This document shows positions 22,401-35,700 of a stretch of 64,000 nucleotides of DNA, piece by piece; positions within the stretch are counted from its first letter, which is position 1; every line of letters begins with the position of its first letter. Made by a program: the position numbers and the translations under genes. The stretch is from Lactarius indigo. Lineage: Eukaryota > Basidiomycota > Agaricomycetes > Russulales > Russulaceae. Location: assembly GCA_025766275.1 (NCBI GenBank), contig JAFKAC010000002.1:2418001-2482000 (forward strand), written 5' to 3'. Below the pieces are notes generated by a model. That model had not been told where the DNA came from. It did no database searches and worked only from the letters and a program-made list of their open reading frames with translations.

Positions 22401-22669
22401 TCTACTACTAATCTTGTTTGTCGCTAGTCGTACAGCTAGGCACGATGGACAGTTCTGGGGTCGCGCTGAATCCTTGTAAAACATTCATTTACTTTGTGTA
22501 TATCCTATCTATTAGCATAACACGAGAGTCACACACCTCGATGTATCGAGTGCAGCCGCCAAAACTTGAGTGTGACCTTACCGGCGGGAGTGGCAACCCC
22601 ATCCTCTGCCCCCGTCCCTTCTCTTCCATCGCCGCAGGGTCTTTACCCATCATATAAAGTACCGTCAGG

Positions 22670-25600
22670 ATGGACTATTTTTCAAAATTCCTTCGTTCCG
22701 GAAACCAAGCTAGTCCCAAGCTTCACGATAACGCAGCAGAGTTTCACAGATCGTGGAACTCTGTCAAGGTGCATTCCACTGCGCTTTCACCATGTCTTTT
22801 TTTCATGTTCACATCAGAATACCCTTCTGTACCCAGACGAACGGCAATTGTCAAAGGGTATCGCGTCGACCGATGTGCCTGCAAACCTTAAGGTGATGGT
22901 CGATCTTCTTGTCCTCGAGTCTACGAGGACAGAGGAAGGGTGCGTGGCTCTCTTATTTTGTATTCCTCCCCTGACGCTTACTTTTTCGAAGAGGAACAGG
23001 CGTCTGCCTAGAGTACCTTTTGAAGAATGGTTCGTCCTCGTCCTCATCTACATACTCTGTGGCTTCCTCTCAAGTTTCCCAGATGTGCTCGGTACACTCG
23101 TCAGACTCAGCGAGACTGACCGCCCATCCGGAATCCAAGCTGAGGTACTGCGGGCAGTCCAAAATATGGTCATATTGTTGGACGAGCAGTTTTTGGTCCA
23201 CTCTGTCGTTCACAAGGCTGTTCTCCGGTTGCTGAGGAATTGTGTGGGCGACGACATCCAGGAACAACTAGATAATCGGAACCGCAAAGTGATGGGTGCA
23301 GCTAAAAACATCGTCCGAAGCTCTCCATCAGAGTACGAAGAAGATTGTGGGTCCTTGTCCACCCCAGCTTCCAGTCCGTCTGACACGAAATTGCAGTGGT
23401 CAATCTTCTGTGCATTTTGTGTAGTCGCATCCGGACCTTTCGCGAGCTCCTCATGATCTTTTTCCATGACAAGCATTGGTTTCATTCCGAACCTTTGTTC
23501 TCTGTGGAAGAAGAGGACGAAGAGGCTAGTGATGGGACGAGCCGCTCTGAATCACCTGAATCAGGAGGCCCCCAGTCGGAGACCCTCGCCGTCGCAGCGA
23601 CACCAGATGTGCCCGCACACCACAAAAAGTCAGAATATGAATTTCTTCTATTCAACTATCTTTTGCGATTTGTGCACCGAGAGGGTCAGATTGGGGATTT
23701 TGCTCGAGCCGGACTCTTATTCCTCATGGACGTGGCTATGTCACCTGGTGACCAGGAGCATCGGCTCTCCAAAGACGAGTCCATACCGTCAGGATCCCCT
23801 TCTGAAACAACAGCGACGGACCCAATTTCTGATGCTGCGCTCTCTCTGGCTGAATATGTACTGGATGGAGATTTTTCTGACGTTCTTGGTGCTGGTCTCG
23901 GAGCCGTCTACTCACAGCTCCCCTCTAAACTCGAAGTCCATGCGCCACCTATCCCCGACGAAATCAGAGGCGCAAGCATGGTACTCGGAGGCCAACCTTC
24001 GGACGATGAGGAGGCTAAAGTACAGGCTGCTAGTCTGGAGAAGAATCGTGTTCCCGGAGTGGAAGATTCCCGGGCTCTAGACTTCAAGGCGCGCCTGGAT
24101 CACTTTTTGAAACTCCTTGAGTTTCTCGAGGATATCTTCCGGCGCAACGTCTCTCAGGAGAACCCGGAGTCCAGTCTCGATCCCTCGACGTTGATTGGCA
24201 CGGCAGTCGTGAACTCCATTCTGGAGGCCGTTCGCCAAACGTTCCTGGAAAACGTCTTGTATCCTTCCATTCTGGAGTGCTCAGATACAGATGGGAGCGC
24301 TATAGCCGTCATGTCATACATCGAAATAACAATTCGAACTCTGGAAGGTGGGCAGCTCGCAGACCTTCTCGTCAACTTCCTCGTCAGTGAAGATAGCGAT
24401 GACGTGGCAAAGCCAAGACCAAGACCTCATAGTATGTTGACGCTAGGATCCACTCCATCCAGCACGGCGCAATATTCTGATGCACAAAACAAGCTACGAC
24501 GACGACGAAGTAGCGCCATGATGCTGCTTGAGCTAGAAGCTCCAGAGTCCACGAAACAGTCTGGCTACTTTACTAGTCTGGGCCGGTTCACACTCAAGGA
24601 CCTCCTAGTTTTCAACCTCCGTTCCAAAGACCAACCCACAGCTACTGCAGCCCTGCAGCTTCTCAATACTTTACTCATTTACTACAGCCCACTCTGCGTC
24701 GACAAGTTACTGATTGTCACTCGTGATCCAAAGGCGACCAGCTTCCCGGAACCTGCCTTGAAAGAGAAGCCACGGATACCGTCACTTGATCAAGAAGACG
24801 ATGTTTTCGTCTATCCAAGGAGACGAGATTATTGAAGTATCACTTCCGAGTCCTAGTTTTGTACAACCAAGGACGACGTACTCGGCCCACGAACGCGAGC
24901 TAGACCTTTATCTGAAGCTCATCTCTCACTTGGATCCCGCGCACACAGGCGATAATTTTAGCACAAGCTATGATCGATACCTTTGCGACGCAATCCAAGC
25001 TATTCAGAACCATACGTCCTTTTCCTTGAATGTTTCGCAGGAGACACAAGTGCGGATGAAACACCAACTCGACCCAAACGATCCTATCCTCTCCGCCATC
25101 TTGGAGTGGCTCCGCAAACTATTTTCAAACTCTCCAGAGTTCAATATTGCGTTGACAGGCGTGCTAGCGTCAGCTGGCTCACGATCCAATCCGATCGCTT
25201 ACAGGGTGGCTGACGTTCGGCCACCTCGAGGATGTTCCCGGAACAACCCAGCTTCCAGTGGGCAGCCATAATCTCAGTGGGCAAGAGGATGGCGATGACA
25301 GGTCAGAGGATTTCCGTATTGGAGAGGTACTGGCATCAGAGTCAAGACCACGTCTAGCGTCCAGTTTGGATGATGGTACTCGTCCTGTGGTCCTCACAAT
25401 ATTTCAGAGCCTAGTAGCACAGCTCGAACGATATCGCCACAGCGTTGATAACTTCGACCAATATCTTCTCGAGCGGCGACAAGGCCTCCTCTTTTCCGAA
25501 AACCTGACCGACGCGCTCACACTTGTACTCGATCTCGATGATACCAATAGTGCTGCGAACACTCAGTTGACGACCGCTGCTGTTCCGGCCCCAGAAATCC

Positions 25601-26064
25601 CACCACAGCCGGTTCAAAAGAGATCTGGATCACTCGTCTCGTTCTTAACCCCAAGGAAACTAAAACCAGCACCATCGAAGACGGCACAAACGAAGGCAGC
25701 GTTGGGGTCCGCGTCTCCGAAGAGTGTGGCTGCAAGTCCCTTTGTCTCACATTACCAACATACCAGTACTGTCGCTGTTGAACCTTTCGAGGCGCCGAGT
25801 CCGTCAGAGGGACCCTGGGTACCCGCGCGGCATCTCAAATTCTCAGCGGAAGAAGAGGACATGTTATCTTCAGGCTGGGATGACAAGTCTCGCAACACGG
25901 CCAGGCCGACTTCACATCCTGAGGAACAAGCGCAGGCTCCGAGGACTGTGACCTTGTCACGGTTATTGGACAATATAGTTATACTGGAGGAGTGTATCAA
26001 GGAGATGGCTGCTGTGGTCCAAGCGCGGCGGGCTCTCGGTATTGATGCAGTACGCTACATATAG
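22670..26064 (+). CDS. RAI16-like / FHF-complex HOOK-interacting protein
   Basis: Members of the FAM160 (FHIP) family join FTS and Hook and link cargo such as early endosomes to dynein. Exons: 22670-22768, 22818-22939, 22992-23029, 23083-23346, 23397-26064. Landmarks are the start MDYFSKFLRS, VLESTRTEEGG, CLEYLLKNDVLGTLVRLSET, LVNLLCILCSRIRTFRELLM, FARAGLLFLMDVAM and DFKARLDHFLKLLEFLEDIF. The C-terminal quarter is Ser/Pro-rich and ends in a predicted helix. Two single-base breaks interrupt the last exon: one extra A at 24817-24818 (VFVYP to GDEIIEV) and one extra G near 25172 (GVLAS to LAHD, then RSLTGWLTFG). Both sides of each break match the family. Confidence 0.85.
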
Positions 26065-26243
26065 ATTTGTTCGGGCGTAGACTTGTATACTTGCTGGCAT
26101 CGCGCGTCTCAGGAAGGTATTCAGATCGGCTATAACACCAGAAATATGCTATGCGCGTACATGTAAAAGTATTAGTTCAAGTCTACGAAGTACAGATGAT
26201 AGAATCGTCAGAGAGATAGTAAATTGACGCGAAGACCATGCAG

Positions 26244-27363
26244 TCATGGCTTGCGCGCACGTCTAGCTCGTTTGTTCTTTCCGGCTGACTTTCCAGTTTC
26301 TGCGCCATTGTCCCGAAATAATGTCTGCTGCAACTTTTCAAATTCTTCGTCGTCAATCTCTTTGGGGTCAGGGTCTGCGTTGCGCCTTTTCCTTTTCCTG
26401 GGCGACTCGTCGTCGGCCCCGCTCGCTGGGGCGTCGTTCTTCCGTTTCCCCTTCTTTGCGCGGGGTTCCGGTTCCGCGTATTTCGCCGCGAGATTGTCGA
26501 GGAAAGAAGTGCCAGCGTTCTGCCGTTTCTTGAGTATGAGCGCCTGCAGAGCCGAATGATCCTCCTCCTCCTCCTCCTCCTCCTCCTCCTCCTCGTCCCG
26601 CTTCGCCTTCTTCTTGCCTTTGCCCTTACGGGGGCCCGCCTTTCCGCTTCCATAAAACTCGTCCCAGACACCGAGTTCCTTGGCAAGCTCCTCGGCCTCC
26701 TTAGCCTCCTTGTCGGCTTGTTTCCTGCGAACGAGCTTCGCTTTCTCATCCTTCGAGCTCGCGATCCACGCGTCCGTCACGGAGAGCTGCCCCTTGGCGA
26801 TCAGGTCTGAGATGGCGATCACGAAACGCGCCTCGTCTTCGTGGGTCGAATGGGGAATGTGATTCATGATCTCGCCCAAAGCGCCTCCCGTTTCTTCGTA
26901 TGCCTTCTTGAGATCGTCGATCTCTTCGTGTGATCCTGCCAATCGCACGTAAATATCAATATAACGCTAGAGATGAAAACAAACCTTGGTATTCCTTCTT
27001 CATTTCGTCCAGCTTTGCCTTGGTGACGCTCTCCAACAAGGCCTCGAAGTACGCCTGCCAGCCGTCCTCTCCCTCCGCCAACTCGAAACCCTCTTCCGTG
27101 CTACCCGTGGCGTCATACTTCGCGCGGCGCTTCGTTTCGCTGAGCACAGCATATGCGAATCCCACTTGTTGGAACTTTCGAGACGCGGCAAGCTTGGCAC
27201 CCTCGGCGGCGGTTGCGTGTTTGTCTGGGTGGTAGATGAGGGCTAACTTACGGTACGCCTTTTTAATCTCTTCCTGAGATGCAGCAGGCTCAACACCAAG
27301 GACCGCGTATAGATCTACCTCTTCTTCGTCAAAGAAGAGTGAGGTGGGATTGTTCGAGTCCAT
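26244..27363 (-). CDS. J-domain protein, DNAJC9-like
   Basis: An Hsp70 co-chaperone; animal DNAJC9 is a nuclear histone chaperone. Exons 27363-26985 and 26935-26244 join in phase to 356 residues. The J domain (about residues 15-85) contains the HPD tripeptide in LIYHPDKHA. It is followed by a helical region ([20 protein letters not shown]) and a charged, Lys-rich tail resembling a nuclear localisation signal ([17 protein letters not shown]). A run of Glu coded by a trinucleotide repeat lies mid-tail. It converges on the FHIP gene with 179 bp between stops. Confidence 0.85.
26559..26593. repeat. (CTC)n/(GAG)n microsatellite inside the J-protein gene
   Basis: About eleven consecutive CTC-type triplets encode the Glu run of the J protein on the minus strand. 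Length change in steps of three would alter the acidic run without breaking the frame. Confidence 0.8.
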
Positions 27364-27637
27364 AAGTGCACGGTGTGACCGTGACTCAACACGCGTCTTA
27401 TCACACATCACGTGGAGAGAAATCAGCGTGACTATGACAAATCCTCATATGGACAATAGATACGGTATCATGTCGTTATGTCGTATAGTTCCTTTCACAC
27501 AAGATTAAAAGGTCCATCTGTAACACGGAACTATCCATGTCAGCCTGTAGTAATGAAACACCTGACGCAACAGGACAGGGAGTCGGGCCACCTGGTCTAG
27601 TTGATGAGAACACAGTAACCGATGGGTCATAAAGGTA

Positions 27638-29504
27638 TTATTCGATCGAGATCCGTGGTTCCAGCGGCTGGCCAAACGAGTCGGGTTTCTCCCCGGGACT
27701 ATTGGGCGATGCGCGCTTTGGTTTAAGAAGGAGCGTATCTATAGTGCGTTTTCAGTAACATGAAGATGAGGCACTGTAGATGAAACACAAACAGCGCGGG
27801 AACAACTGACCAGAAGTCTTAGAGTCGTATAAACCCTTCTCGAAATCGGAGAAACATTTTAGGCCAACAGCAAATGTTGCAAGAAGCAAGAGGATGGCGA
27901 CGATTGCTATCACGCGTTGGCAAGTCAGGTCACATGGACAGGTAAGCACGAAAGGAGGTACCCACTAAATACGGTCAATGTTGCTCGTGTCGTCTCGTAT
28001 TGTCCCTCTGAACTGGGTTCGTAGAAACGAACCAATTTGTAAACTGAAGGGTATGAGATTTGGTAATGAACCGGGCCAGTAAAACAACATACCAACTGTA
28101 CAGGAGCTACGTCACCGCGGCAGGCATAAGAAAGACAAGGCCACTCACAATACGTCTCAGATGCCAACATCAAAAATAAGGAGAAGGCCATCAACCTCCA
28201 GAGGAATGGCACGTCAGAGAAGGAAATATCATTACATCAGCGAACGCACCACTTGAGTTCGCGTTTCACAGCAATTCCACAACCAAAGAGAAGTAGCAGA
28301 ACTACAGGAATTGCGGCTATTGTTAGGCCAAACTCTGCTGAATTCTTGGAGAGGACAACGATGAGGAGCTATAGGCAAGAGAGACCCGTAAGTAAGAGGG
28401 TGACAACATGAAATATGTTGTGCACCCACTTGAATAGTGACTCCAGTGAAGGCGAAAAAGTCAAATTTCAAGAGGCAAAGCAGGACTTGATAATACTGGT
28501 ACATCGCTTGATCGTCGGACGTCAGAAAAGTTGCCCACACCAATTCTAAAAGGGCTCACTCTTCATGGTGGGATTTGCTCCCACAATCCGGAAGATGGCC
28601 CAACTGAATATGGTCAGTAGTAGACCCGAGTAGGGTGTTAATGTCTTACCCGAACTCGTAGTAGAGTGCCCTTACGAAGAAGATCATAACGAGCCACGCA
28701 GCGGCGATAATACACGGGACGGCGATGAGAAAGTGTTCTACCTTCCTGTACAGGGTGCCACTACCTCCGCAGGTCTACCGAAGAAGGAGAGTCTATGAAA
28801 ACACAGCAACAAAGTCGAGGTTCAACTTACCACATAGTTGTCGGTACCATCACAATTGTGTTTTCGGACCAAAGCCGCCTTAGTCTCGTGAATTTGTATC
28901 GCTGCGAAGACTACAAGTGCTGCATGGAACACTGATGCGGCAAACATGCTGAGTCCGCAGGATGCGAGCGGGCGAAACAGAGACATACCGAGGATTCCAG
29001 CGAGCTGAATGACGTTTCGCAAGCGAAGAGCATCGAAAGCCATCAAAAGCTCGAATATCCTGCTCCAATGTCACGAACGAAATGGCACCGGAGTGTGGCA
29101 TTAGACTCACTCTGCGAGGACAAATAGGGCGAGGTAACATGGTATAGTCTGGGTGTGATCGGATCAAGGAACTGGCATCGGTTTTGCGTGGGGACACGCA
29201 CCTTGTAATTGGGTTGGCTAAGATCCACATGCTCGGAAACCTGACAGGATTGAGGTTAGATACGGGAAGATATGGTGCAACTACCGACCAAATGGAAGAC
29301 GATAGATATGATAGCGAGAACAGCAATAGCCTCTGCAACCAATATCAAGAAAATGGGGACTAGCTTGAACACGAATTGGCTCACGGATTGAGACTAGAAA
29401 AAGGAAGAGTCAGTAAGAGCGGCGTGAAGTGCAAGTAGATAGTCTGACTTGTTGCGATGAACAACCTCTGTGCACGGGTTCCCAAGAAAGGATCAACTGC
29501 CATT
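27638..29504 (-). CDS. UPF0658 Golgi apparatus membrane protein
   Basis: A multi-spanning membrane protein of a fungus-wide family named for Golgi location; its function is unknown. It assembles from about ten short exons. Start MAVDPFLGTRAQRLFIATS, then hydrophobic segments in AEAIAVLAIISIVFH, RNVIQLAGIL, VFHAALVVFAAIQIHETK, FLIAVPCIIAAAWLVMIFFV followed by YYEFGWAIFRIVGANPTMK, YQYYQVLLCLLKFDFFAFTG, ELKWLMYLFLLLMLASETYF and FSAIVAILLLLATFAVGLK. The tail is cytosolic, Pro-rich, and ends at TAA 27640-27638. A 57-nt intron between GIL and VFH is a multiple of three and reads through. The first exon junction (about 29447 to 29391) does not resolve cleanly in phase. Confidence 0.8.
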
Positions 29505-29594
29505 TTGTGGAGTGAGTGTGTGAGGGTATGAGGGAATCACGGAGAGGAATGAGTGAGGTAGCCCATCTCGCCTGGCCAGTGCTTGCCAACGTGC

Positions 29595-31308
29595 TTACGA
29601 AAGACTGAGGAGCACCGCCCGTGCAACCCAAACTTCCTCAATCCAAAGTTGTTCGACTATCCCCAAACTTTTACTATACCACCCCCCTTCCCCTTCCTCT
29701 CTTCCTTTCACACATTTCAGCCCAATTTCAGCCCTTTCTATCACCTTTCGGCATATCTCACGTATCGTTTCCATGCAAGCCTTCTCGTTCGCTTCTGATA
29801 CGTCCTCTGTGTATCCCATTATGGTATCGCGCCAGGCTCCGGAGGCTGTGTTCATGCCGTCTTCTGATACCGCCTGACCCAACTCCGGGCGTGCTGGGAA
29901 TGTGTGGTACAGCCTCAGCGCTGTAGTGAGACGAAAAGACGCGTGTGCTGGTGATGGCGAACTGTACAATGTCCAGTCACTTCAATCGTCGTGTCAGTAC
30001 CCATTCCAAAGTCTCTGAGGAGGTAACCCGATCATTACCCCCAGTACCCCTCCGCGTCAAGGGTTTTTTTGACGAACGTGCCCGCATCTCCTTGTTGGTC
30101 TAATAGGTCGGTGACAATGTCTTGCACATTCACTTCACCCGGGTATACTCCGGACATGAGCTCCTCCGACTTGATCGCGTTCACGAATCCGTATTCCACG
30201 AAGAGCGTCCGGTTTGGGTGCCAGCCGTATCTTAACGTCACTTCTTGATCGCGCGCAATGCCCCTGTCGCATGAAACACACACGAGGTCCAAGTTACCCC
30301 TTCCGCCAGGTGAGCGTCGTTCTATTTGCCAGTTCTCGGATTCGCCTTCCCGCAGTGGCTCCATTGTAGGCCTGAAACCAGGCATGGTTCGCAAAATCAA
30401 ACACGGGGCACAGGCTCATGTTGTCGTCCTTGTCCAGCCCGAGATCATCATAAAGGCAAGCGAGTGTTCACTACGAGTATATATCAATCAAACGTGCAAG
30501 TAAAATGAGTTTGAGTACCGTTTATCCATCCCCACATAAAGTCCAAGATCAATTCTGACTGCACGCCTTTACTGCGGCGCTGTTGAGATAGCTCAGGCAA
30601 GTTATCCTGACCAAACTAATATTAAGCAACAGGGGCAGCTGAAAAGTGTGCGCGGATCACACCAGGTACTGACGGACGACTTCCCAATCTGTCCGAAAAC
30701 GTTTCTCGAGCAGAAGGAGCTCCGCCAGCAGCTGAAGGTGGCAACAAATTCATAAGTTTGCATTCTTCACTGGGAAGCCACTCCCAGACCTTGATGTACG
30801 ACCCATGTCAGGGGGTGGCTGCCGAAGTCTTGAGGCAACATAGATATATATGGTCCGAAATTGGGGTCGTCGGACTCATGGCCGTCTACAGGTCTGTGTA
30901 ATAGCAGGTGTAAAGACATGAGTTGAGTTGCCGTCAGCAGGTTTGAACGGGGGTAGTGACCCAAGGTCTCTGCATTGATTTTGGTCTTGCTGGGCAGCGT
31001 AAAAAGCGGGCTTTGACGCTGCATACAAGTCAGGTGTCATAAATGAGTCGAGTGTATTGTCGAGCATATAACAAACTGGGATATCGACGATAGCGAATAG
31101 ACCGTTTCCAGCATCTGTCGAGCGATTTGGTCAGCAGTTGGTGGAGGAAAGGAGAGGCCCGTCGGGATGTACCAGCGACATGCTTTGGTCGGACAAGGAG
31201 GTGATCTTCATCGATCAACATGCCGTGCCCCTTTAGCCACTCTAGCATCGCTCTCCATCGTTGCTCGTCGGAGTCGGTAAGACCAGAGTCGGTCACGGGC
31301 GTCATCAT
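29595..31308 (-). CDS. SET-domain protein lysine methyltransferase
   Basis: A likely S-adenosylmethionine-dependent protein lysine methyltransferase of the Rubisco-LSMT/SETD6/Rkm group, which modifies ribosomal and other proteins. Landmarks in order: WLKGHGMLIDEDHLLVRP, DAGNGLFAIVDIP, LFTLPSKTKINAETLG, GPYISMLPQDFGSHPLTWVV, the SET Asn-His core in VFDFANHAW, and RDQEVTLRYGWHPNRTLFVE, which carries the invariant GxHxNxxLFxEYGFV signature. A Rubisco-LSMT-like helical C-terminus follows and ends ARAVLLSLS. The likely start is one of two adjacent ATGs at 31308 and 31305. Several introns are clear, though I did not fix all junctions. It is divergent from the dehydrogenase gene, 141 bp away. Confidence 0.85.
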
Positions 31309-31449
31309 CGACGTGTCAAGGAAGATCTCGACGGCTCCCCGCTCCGAGTCCGCTCCCGTCACGGTAGCCTGAGAGTGATTGATTCACACCGTTGCTTATC
31401 GTGCGCCATCGTCCTCTGATCCAGCTTTCCTTTCATCCCGTTCCTAATC

Positions 31450-32654
31450 ATGTCCGTATTTAACGCATCCAGATTGCTCGGCAAGACCGTCCTCATCACT
31501 GGCGCCAGTGCGGGGATAGGTGCGGTACGTCCCCCGGCGCTCTCTACGATCAAATCAAGGACGAAACCTCTGACATCACATGCCGCATCACGCCTTGCTT
31601 TATTCGCCAGGCTACCGCCATATTGTTTGCAAAGGTACCGATCAACGTCCCAACGTCTCGAGCGACTATTCACCTTCCATACAGGGAGGCTCAAACCTGG
31701 TTCTCCTTGCGCGCCGAGCCGATCCGCTCGAGAAAGTCGCAGAGGCCGCGAGGGACGCGCACAAAGCGTCTGGGGTACAGCAGGGTGGTACGATCGTGAC
31801 TATTCAGCTCGATGTGTCGGACAGGGCCCAGGTAGCTGCGTTGTGGTCCAAGGTACCCTCGAACCTCCGCAATATCGACGTCCTCGGTACGTACTCCGTT
31901 CTACGTCCTTCAAATTGACGGGTGCTGGGAGCTGACCCCTGAGAGCAGTCAACAATGCAGGTTCTGCGCATGGCCTCGATCACGTCGGTGATCTCCTGGA
32001 TAGTGATATCGACGCGATGTTTGCGACAAATGTCTTTGGCCTTATTTCTGTCACTCAGCTACTTATCAAAGGTCCGTCCTATTCTCCTGGGAGGATGTCA
32101 ACACGGCTGACACCTACCCACCTGGCAGACTTCAAGGCCCGCAACACTGGCCATGTCATCAATGTTGGGTCGATCGCTGGCAGGGAATCGTACGCAGGTG
32201 GCAGCGCATATTGTGCATCCAAGGCTGCCGTACGCGCATTTAGTGGCTCACTCTTACGCGAGGTCGTAAATACTCCTATCCGAGTCACCGAGATTCAGCC
32301 TGGTCCGTGTCTCTCTCGCCTTTACCACCTCTCTCTTGTCAGTGACCCTCCTTACGCTCCATTTGTTCCACCCAACCATAGGAATGGTAGAGACCGAGTT
32401 CTCCATTGTACGTTTCCGTGGGGACAAGTCCGCCGCGGACAAGGTATACGATGGTCTACTGCCATGTATGCGATCTTCCCTCCCCCCTCCTACAGTACCG
32501 CGCTAATTGCCTGGACTTAGTGACGGCGGAAGACATCGCAGAAGAGATCGTCTGGGCAGCGGCACGCCCACCGCATGTCAACATCGCCGAGGTCTTTATC
32601 CTCCCAGTTAATCAGGCCAGCCCGACGCTGGCATTCCGCGGCGGGTCCAAATGA
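31450..32654 (+). CDS. Short-chain dehydrogenase/reductase, YdfG/YMR226C-like
   Basis: An NADP-dependent oxidoreductase resembling 3-hydroxy-acid (serine, allo-threonine) dehydrogenases. Seven exons in consistent phase: 31450-31524, 31611-31634, 31685-31886, 31949-32071, 32129-32302, 32382-32465, 32521-32654. It has the Rossmann TGASAGIG motif, the NADP-favouring [12 protein letters not shown], the VNNAG motif, the catalytic [20 protein letters not shown] (Ser, YxxxK) and PGMVETEFS. Exon 2 is just 24 nt (ATAILFAK). The product has about 269 residues with no membrane segment. The exact substrate cannot be told from sequence. Confidence 0.93.
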
Positions 32655-32762
32655 TGCGCCGACCAGCGGACTGGTATACGTTTAACCGGTGACGTGTCCG
32701 CTTGTAATAGTTGTACAAAATGAGCAATAAATCAAAGCAGCAGTAGCGACAACGCGAGTAGA

Positions 32763-35700
32763 TTATCCCTTCAGTTTTTTGCCTTTTCCTTTCGACGGAG
32801 GTTTGGGCACCTCATGTTCTGTTGCCTCAGCGTCGTCGTCATAGACAAACTTTTTGATGGTGACATTCTCTCGCACGATATCCTTCATTGGCGAGGTGGC
32901 GTTAACCAAGTTACCGAGGCTGTCTAATCGCAACGCCTGGACATTCACGTCAGTACGGATGTTGCTACTTGGGTAGGCTTGTACCTCTACCTTTGCCGAA
33001 CTAGCCAGCGCTCCTCTTGTGTGTGCTACCGGTGTTTGCGATCTCTCATGTGTTCGTGACTGTAGCGGTAGATCGTCAAAGTAGATCATTGTGAAGAGAC
33101 CACGATCCCATCGAACTGTTTTCGCTTCAGTCTCCTCAGGCTTGCCCGCTTCGCCCATGTACGTTCTCGTTCTTGGACGTTCTGGACTCTCGTATTCTTC
33201 ATCATCTCCGGGTCCACGTCGATGCCGCACCGGTCGCCCATCTGGCCCGAGGGGTAAATTTGCTTCGTCCTCGCTCGTCAAACTCGAATCCTCCTGAGGT
33301 TCAGAGGCACGTCGCGCTCGGCGCTCGGCGCGCTCCCTTCTCTCCTTCCCTTGCTCAAGCTTTCGTTTTTCTTCAATTGTCCTGACCTTCGTGCCGGGAC
33401 TCCCTGGGCGGTTGCCCGGTTTGCGGACGACCTCTGTTTCGAGTATTGCGGCAAGATTGTGTTGATTTCTCGCAGTGTTCGTATTGGTCAGGGCCTTGAG
33501 CGTAACCGCGCTCATAGACGAAAACGTGCCTCCTGCTGAAGAATGTGTGGCACGCCGTCGGTGTTGTTGCAGTTGCCGGACAGCTCCAAATACGTCACTT
33601 GTTGGCTGTGAGGCACGACGAGAGCGTGTGACATACGTGACACTTGATAATGGGTTTTCAACGGCAGAGTTCAAGAAGTTCTCGTTAAGTTCGGGCGATG
33701 TAGTTGGTTGAGTAGTTGGTGGCGTTGCGGGTCCAGCCTGTACATCGGGTGAAGTAGGGTGGCCGAGATCAGACTGGGACGGGGGCGGGGTGAGAGGTAC
33801 AGCAGGTGGTGTTGCTTGAGATTCTGGAGGAGGGGAGGTGGGATGTGTTCTGGTCCTAGTAATCTCGTCCACAGAAGTTTGATCGTCCGGACTGCGCGTC
33901 GCGCGTTTCTGAGAGACGGTGTCTCCGCCGGCCTTTCTGACATTGCCTATCCTGGCTTTCTTCACAGGGCCGCCCGACTCGGACGAAGGACCGGGAGGGA
34001 CGGGCGACGACTTCTGTTTCACTTTTGGTATGGGTGTTACGCGACGCGCAACGGTGGGCTGGGTAGCAGTGGGCGAAGGCGCTTCCTCTGGTGAACGTTT
34101 ACGCTTAAGAGATGGGGACAACTGAGGAGTCAGTGTTTTGACCTGGGAACTAGATGGAGCACCAATATTCGTTGGGTTGGAACTTGCACAGTCCTCAGAG
34201 CCACTCCTACTTCCCCTAGTACTCTCGGTGTTTACAAGTCGGACCGGCTTTGGCTTAAGAGATTGGTCAGCACATTAGGAGCCTTAGTGGAAATCTTTGC
34301 TACCTTACCAATGCAGAATTGGACGGCGTCAAGCGCCTTGTCACGAACGCAGGTTTGTGCAGAGGCTCATTTCCTTTTCCTTGTTGTTTCTCCTTCTCTA
34401 ATGGCCGGGCGTATGGCTTTGCGCCGATGCGTGGTATCCTACTCCCCACTGTGGACGACGGTTGTCGTAAGGCAGATTTCCGCGCCGGGCTTGCCAGTGG
34501 CTGTGCTGACTTCGTCGGAGAACCCGGCCCGGGTTCCTCTGGAATAGTGTCTGGAAGCCTCGCATCGACGACTGGACGAATTGGAAAGCTCGAAAGTTTC
34601 ATTGATTTTGAAGGACTTAAGATTTCCGAGTCCGACGTAGACCTTAAGAAAGGTCTCGCCGGAAAAGGGGGCCTTCTCGGGGAAATGGGTTCCTCTGACC
34701 CACTACGCAGTTTTTCAGGGACCACAGGTCCGGATATTCCGGCCACCGTAGCACCGTCCACTGTGTCCGACGGAAGTGGTCGAACAGGGCTGCGTGTTCG
34801 TTCTTCCTGTGTATAGCGCGTGAAGACAGGTCGACCAAATATTCCACTAGATCGATGGGGGGTACTGTCCTTCTTAGGTGACGCTGGCCTTTGCGCAATA
34901 GGTACCCTTTGTGTAGGTGTGCGATTGGGGTCGGAAAGCGCATTATCGAGAGCAAGCTTATTCGGCGAGTCGGCCCTTGCTATGTGGTTGCGCCAAGGAC
35001 TACGATCAGGGGTAGGCCGTTGGACTTCGCTGATATTCACAGAACTACTAGGTCGTTCTGGTGACGACTGGCGCACAGGGGTGGATGCCCAATCGTGAGA
35101 GGGCTGAATGACAGGGGAGACAGAAACGAGAGCAGGGATTTGGTGCAGGGGTGTGGTTGTGACATCTTCCGTAGCGGACAGTAGATTGTAGAGGACACCC
35201 TCTGAGGCAGGAGAGAGAGACCTGAGTTCTCGAGAATGGCTAGAAGGCGGTGGTGGTCTAGCCATAGCACTGGGTGTACTCGAGCATGTATCTACTTGCG
35301 GCAGACAAGAGGTCGAAGGATCAACGCCACTAGGTGAAATGGGACGAGGCGAACTCGAGTGAACAGAACGGCAAAGTTGGGTAGGAGATTCTATAAGTGA
35401 TGGATTGGATGCATGGGGTCTGATTGTGACCTTCGAGGGCAACGGACGATCCTCCCCCAGCCCTTCATCTCTCGGCGAACCCGACTCAATCTGCGGAGAG
35501 AACAACGATGTTGTAGACATGGAATTAGCACTTCCCATGAATGGGGCGGGACATCGTAAAGGAGTGGGTGCTAGAAGGTCAGGAAGGGACTTGACAACAG
35601 GCTACGAAAGACCCAGTCAGAGTGACAGTATACAAGTGTCGTACTCTACTCACGGATGCTAGTGGGATGTTTGGAAGGTTGCTGTCATCAAATATTATCA

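Noticed and set aside
26183..26749. 188-codon plus-antisense frame rich in Arg opposite the J protein
   Set aside because: It is the other minus-strand frame of the (GAG)n tract and of the DNAJC9-like exon; composition is an artefact of the repeat.
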